Source of the DNA: Anaerolineales bacterium
Lineage (GTDB): Bacteria > Chloroflexota > Anaerolineae > Anaerolineales > UBA11657
DNA: 16,924 nucleotides
NCBI GenBank assembly: GCA_947503585.1
Contig: CANNEJ010000003.1
Span: 1-16,924 of the forward strand
Direction of reading: 5' to 3'
The notes under the pieces were generated by a model. It saw nothing but the letters and a program-made list of their open reading frames with translations, did not search any database and was not told where the DNA came from. The stretch's first letter is position 1. Each line of letters opens with the position of its first letter. This document shows, piece after piece, positions 14,838-16,924 of the stretch. Made by a program: the position numbers and the translations under genes.

Positions 14838-14853
14838 GGGGGATCCTTCCCCC
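14838..14853 (-). promoter_or_regulatory. Second GGA-loop hairpin in the flagellin 2 leader
   Basis: On the minus strand, GGGGGA, loop AGGA, TCCCCC, a perfect 6-bp GC-rich stem. It lies 7 nt upstream of the Shine-Dalgarno hairpin. Both loops contain AGGA, so together they form a two-site arrangement like the pair of CsrA sites known in the Bacillus subtilis hag leader. Confidence 0.65.
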
Positions 14854-14956
14854 ATTGTGATGTGCCAGCTGTCGGCGAAACTTAGCGCCTGGTCCCCGCG
14901 GAATGTGCTCAGGCACGACCTCCGCCGCAGGGGTATTTATTGCGCTGTAGAAGGGG

Positions 14957-14982
14957 TATCGGCACACCAGCGCTGCGCTTTA
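14957..14982 (-). promoter_or_regulatory. Sigma-28 promoter of flagellin 2
   Basis: On the minus strand, TAAA (14982-14979), exactly 15 nt, then GCCGATA (14963-14957) followed by CC. Only the last base of the consensus GCCGATAA differs. The expected start is near 14950, giving a leader of about 140 nt. It lies between the flagellin 1 terminator hairpin and flagellin 2, so the two flagellins can be transcribed independently. Confidence 0.87.
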
Positions 14983-15047
14983 CCAGCGGCGCCGGTAAAG
15001 ATTGGGTAAACGTACCGCCGGGGGGCGGGGCGCTTGGCTGGCGGCTT

Positions 15048-15086
15048 GGCCACCGCCCCGGCGCTTTGCGCGCCGGGGCGGTGGCC
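15048..15086 (-). terminator. Strong 17-bp hairpin downstream of flagellin 1
   Basis: Arms 15048-15064 and 15070-15086 are perfectly complementary over 17 bp, nearly all G-C, around a 5-nt loop (TTTGC on the plus strand). It begins 37 nt after the flagellin 1 stop. There is no T run on the minus-strand 3' side, so it is not a textbook intrinsic terminator. It may still stop transcription or protect the 3' end of an abundant flagellin mRNA. Confidence 0.6.
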
Positions 15087-15122
15087 GTTTGGGGCGGGCA
15101 GGAGGCTACCCGCGCCCCGGTT

Positions 15123-16004
15123 TTAGCGGAAGAGTGCGAGCACTGCCTGCGGATTTGCGTTCGCCTGCGACAGGCTGGCGGTCGCAATCTGCTGCAGGAT
15201 CAAGAAGGTTGTGGCCTTCACCTGCTCGCGCGCAATGTCTGCATTCATGATGCGGCTGAAGGCCGCTTCGGTGTTGGCATGCGCAACCGTAACCTGCTCT
15301 TCTTTGAAGGTGAGGCGCGACATCATCGAGCCAACCTCCCGCAAAGACACGCTGATTGACGCGATGGCCGAGTCCACACTGGACATGTATGCCTGGGCAG
15401 AGCTGCTGGAATTTACATGCCCGCGGTTTGATACGCCGTCAAGATGCAGATTGGAAGAACTGTGGCCGGTGGTGCGGCCGAACTTGAATGAGACTGTGTT
15501 GTCGGCGTTGGCGCCGGTCTGGAACACTGTGTCGGCACCACCAACTGACATTTGCAGAAGCTTCTTGCCGTTCCATTGGGTCTCGTTATTGATGTCAGAG
15601 ATCTCGGCCAAATAGCCCTCGATTTCTTTTTCAATATCGCTCCGCTCATTCGTGCCCATTATGTCTGAAATGGCTTGCTGCGACTTGGTGCGGATCTTGA
15701 TCAAAATATCATTGATCTTCTGGAGCGATCCCTCGGCCGTGGCAAGGAAGTTCTTGCTGTCACCAAGATTGTCCAGTGCTTGCATGAAGCCTTCGGCACG
15801 GGCCCGCAGCTTTGTGCCAATGGTCAAGTTTGCCGGATCGTCTTCGGCAGTGTTGATCCGTCTCCCCGTAGCCAGGCGCGTCTGCGCTACTGACAACTGC
15901 CGATTGACCAAGTTCAACGCGTTCTGCGCGTTCAACGCCCCCAGATTACTTGCGACGCGCCCCAACTGGTCCGATTGAGCCGCCGATCCTACTAGTCCAG
16001 CCAT
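15123..16004 (-). CDS. Flagellin 1
   Basis: Flagellin, 293 aa, a compact D0/D1 flagellin without large D2/D3 domains. The N terminus has LGALNAQNALNLVNRQLSVAQ and RLATGRRINTAEDDPANLTIG. The coil IRTKSQQAISDIMG and WNGKKLL follow, and the C terminus ends with AHANTEAAFSRIMNADIAREQ, VKATTFLILQQI and ANANPQAVLALFR. The family's usual ALNA lies near residue 23 instead of about 9-12, so both flagellins here start with an extra segment, MAGLVGSAA in this one. ATG at 16004 is chosen over the longer frame (to 16085) because AGGAGG lies 10 nt upstream and flagellin 2 starts at the equivalent place. It has a consensus sigma-28 promoter and a leader of about 155 nt. Confidence 0.96.
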   Translation of the reverse strand: MAGLVGSAAQSDQLGRVASNLGALNAQNALNLVNRQLSVAQTRLATGRRINTAEDDPANLTIGTKLRARAEGFMQALDNLGDSKNFLATAEGSLQKINDILIKIRTKSQQAISDIMGTNERSDIEKEIEGYLAEISDINNETQWNGKKLLQMSVGGADTVFQTGANADNTVSFKFGRTTGHSSSNLHLDGVSNRGHVNSSSSAQAYMSSVDSAIASISVSLREVGSMMSRLTFKEEQVTVAHANTEAAFSRIMNADIAREQVKATTFLILQQIATASLSQANANPQAVLALFR

Positions 16005-16089
16005 AATAATGTAGCCTCCTTGTCTGTGACGGTCCGTGGGACTGCTTCCCTGCCGAAATCCGTTTTTTCCGCTTTGCCCTAACAATGGC

Positions 16090-16133
16090 GCGTAGTAACC
16101 AAACGCCCCTGCGTTGTGGTTCCCTTACTACGC
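16090..16133 (-). promoter_or_regulatory. Long imperfect hairpin in the flagellin 1 mRNA leader
   Basis: The outer arms GCGTAGTAA and TTACTACGC (16133-16125 and 16098-16090 on the minus strand) pair perfectly over 9 bp. Inside, CCA pairs with TGG and AACGC with GCGTT around an AGGG tetraloop, with small bulges. It lies about 25 nt after the predicted transcript start, so it forms near the mRNA 5' end. A role in mRNA stability is the simplest inference. Confidence 0.6.
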
Positions 16134-16165
16134 CCCAGCGCAATCTCAGTCTCGCGCTTGGGGGG

Positions 16166-16192
16166 TTATCGGCAATTTTCCGGACACCTTTA
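16166..16192 (-). promoter_or_regulatory. Perfect-consensus sigma-28 promoter of flagellin 1
   Basis: On the minus strand, TAAA (16192-16189), exactly 15 nt, then GCCGATAA (16173-16166), identical to the FliA consensus TAAA-N15-GCCGATAA. The expected start is near 16159, about 155 nt before the flagellin 1 ATG. It should make flagellin 1 a late gene and probably the strongest of the three sigma-28 promoters seen here. Confidence 0.92.
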
Positions 16193-16266
16193 GATTGGCT
16201 TTACGAAATTTGGCAGGAGATGCCGTCCAGCAAGTAAATGAATGCAAGCCGGCATTTGTGGGCTGG

Positions 16267-16313
16267 TTGCCAAAAACATGGCAATTTGGCGATAAATTGG
16301 CCAAGTTTTGGCC
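16267..16313. repeat. Cluster of TTGGC/GCCAA inverted repeats upstream of the flagellin 1 promoter
   Basis: Three inverted repeats, two of them overlapping, on one core. TTGCCA-N6-TGGCAA is at 16267-16284, TTGGC-N9-GCCAA at 16286-16304, and GGCCAA-N3-TTGGCC at 16299-16313. The block lies 75-120 bp upstream of the -35 element. Repeated half-sites suggest a binding site for a dimeric regulator, but no known operator is recognised. Confidence 0.45.
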
Positions 16314-16402
16314 GTGAAGTGCGCCGGGTTTCGCGGGCTGCGGGGCGAGATTATTTCCGAAAGCGATGCGAATGGGGTGGGCAGCGGCTAGTAGCGGCTA
16401 CG

Positions 16403-16421
16403 GCTGGGGTGCCACCCCGGC
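16403..16421 (-). terminator. Hairpin after the TPR gene (possible terminator)
   Basis: An 8-bp stem with one mismatch on the minus strand (GCCGGGGT, loop GGC, ACCCCAGC), beginning 2 nt after the TPR stop. No T run follows. It may separate the TPR transcript from flagellin 1, which has its own promoter. Confidence 0.4.
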
Positions 16422-16423
16422 TA

Positions 16424-16924
16424 CTAGGTCCGGATTCGTGCCTCCATTTGGCGGGCCTGCTGTAAAAACACCTCTGCTTTGGCATTTTCCCCGGCTTGCA
16501 TTAGTATGGCGCCCAGATTATGCAGTGCCTGCGGGTTGTGCGGGGCTAGTTTTAAGGCGGCGCCAAAGGCGCGCATAGCTGGCAAAAATTGGTTGGCATT
16601 GGCGTAAGCCGCGCCAAGGTCGTTGAGTACGTCGGCATCCATTGGGGCCAGCTCCCGCGCGCGTTCCAGGGCTGGCACGGCGGCGCTTGGTTGTTCCGCA
16701 GCAAGCAACGCCAGGCCCAGCTCGCGTTGCAGCCGGGCATCGGCGGGGTGGGCGGCAATTGCGGCTTGCAGGTGCGCAGCAGCTGCGCCGGCCGCCCCGC
16801 TGGCGCGCAAGGCGTGGCCCAGCGCCAGCGCAGTTGCAGCACTCGCGTCACCGGCGGCAACGGCAGCGCGCAGCTGCACGGCGCCCGCAGCCCAGCGCTG
16901 CAGGCCGCACAATGCGCGGCCAAG
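16424..16924 (-). CDS. TPR-repeat protein, C-terminal part
   Basis: The last 166 codons of a protein that continues past the window edge; the frame is open to 16924, so the start is outside. About four tetratricopeptide repeats are visible, with the pattern L-G-x-A-L/Y, A-x-x-x-F/L-x-x-A and P at the turn: ALGHALRASGAAGAAAAHL, LGLALLAAEQPSAAVPALERA, LGAAYANANQFLPAMRAFGAA and LGAILMQAGENAKAEVFLQQA. TPR arrays mediate protein-protein contacts. No catalytic domain is in the visible part, which ends 8 residues after the last repeat. Its place upstream of flagellin 1 on the same strand hints at a flagellar link, for example a TPR-containing flagellin-modifying enzyme whose other domain is N-terminal, but this is unproven. 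Very Ala-rich. Confidence 0.85.
   Translation of the reverse strand, partial: LGRALCGLQRWAAGAVQLRAAVAAGDASAATALALGHALRASGAAGAAAAHLQAAIAAHPADARLQRELGLALLAAEQPSAAVPALERARELAPMDADVLNDLGAAYANANQFLPAMRAFGAALKLAPHNPQALHNLGAILMQAGENAKAEVFLQQARQMEARIRT

Larger units (their letters stand above)
14809..15122 (-). other. Flagellin 1-flagellin 2 intergenic region (no gene)
   Basis: A 314-nt region with no supported coding sequence. In transcription order it holds a very GC-rich stretch with a 17-bp hairpin just after flagellin 1, a sigma-28 promoter, and then a leader of about 140 nt for flagellin 2. That leader has two GGA-loop hairpins next to the start codon and a smaller GTGC/GCAC inverted repeat near 14905. 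A short reading frame seen here on the same strand is Pro/Arg-rich, overlaps the hairpin and the promoter, and is not believable. Confidence 0.8.
16005..16423 (-). other. TPR gene-flagellin 1 intergenic region (no gene)
   Basis: A 419-nt region without a supported gene. In transcription order it holds a hairpin just after the TPR stop, an unexplained stretch, a cluster of TTGGC/GCCAA inverted repeats, a perfect sigma-28 promoter, a leader of about 155 nt with a long hairpin, and the AGGAGG ribosome-binding site at 16020-16015. Short reading frames here have no family features. Confidence 0.8.

Noticed and set aside
16005..16085. Longer start for flagellin 1
   Set aside because: AGGAGG lies 10 nt before the ATG at 16004, and flagellin 2 starts at the equivalent residue; the extension would be translated leader.
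1..16924. CRISPR arrays, tRNA or rRNA genes, insertion sequences
   Set aside because: On reading both strands I saw no regularly spaced repeats, no cloverleaf or rRNA-like segments, and no transposase motifs or terminal repeats.

Overview
This window is a flagellar biosynthesis locus. All 17 supported genes lie on the minus strand, so transcription runs from high to low coordinates. The gene set (two flagellins, FliD, FlaG, FliS, FlgC, FliE, FliF, FliG, FliH, FliI, FliJ, FlgB) is bacterial and unambiguous. The DNA is GC-rich, with Ala/Pro-rich linkers. The sortase resembles sortases I associate with Chloroflexota (LAGHxN around the His, TLxxCWP around the Cys), and no P-ring or L-ring gene is present. 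A monoderm such as a flagellated Chloroflexota is therefore my best guess, with Actinomycetota as the alternative. This assignment is inference.

Layout in transcription order. (1) 16924-16424: the 3' part of a TPR protein. (2) 16423-12060, the filament block: flagellin 1, flagellin 2 and the filament cap fliD. Each flagellin has its own sigma-28 promoter and a structured leader of about 140-155 nt. (3) 12055-10283: a third sigma-28 promoter just after the fliD stop, then flaG, fliS and a sortase that starts 4 nt after the fliS stop. (4) 10156-1, the basal body and export block: a TIM-barrel glycosidase-like protein overlapping flgC by ATGA, then fliE, fliF, fliG, fliH, fliI, fliJ, a lytic transglycosylase overlapping fliJ by ATGA, flgB, and the start of an Ala/Pro-rich gene that could be fliK.

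How they work together: FliF forms the MS ring, FliG the rotor face of the C ring, and FliE, FlgB and FlgC the proximal rod. FliH, FliI and FliJ form the export ATPase complex. FliS is the flagellin chaperone, FliD the cap, FlaG a filament-related protein, and the flagellins the filament. Sigma-28 sites sit only in front of the late genes, as expected in a flagellar hierarchy.

The unusual part is a set of cell-wall-type enzymes embedded in the locus: a predicted clan GH-A glycosidase translationally coupled to flgC, a lytic transglycosylase translationally coupled to fliJ, and a sortase. The glycosidase and the transglycosylase both lack a Sec signal peptide and begin with a long low-complexity region. 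That suggests export through the flagellar apparatus to open the wall for the rod. The flagellin 2 leader holds two adjacent hairpins that present GGA in their loops, one of them being the Shine-Dalgarno sequence, an arrangement like CsrA-controlled flagellin leaders.
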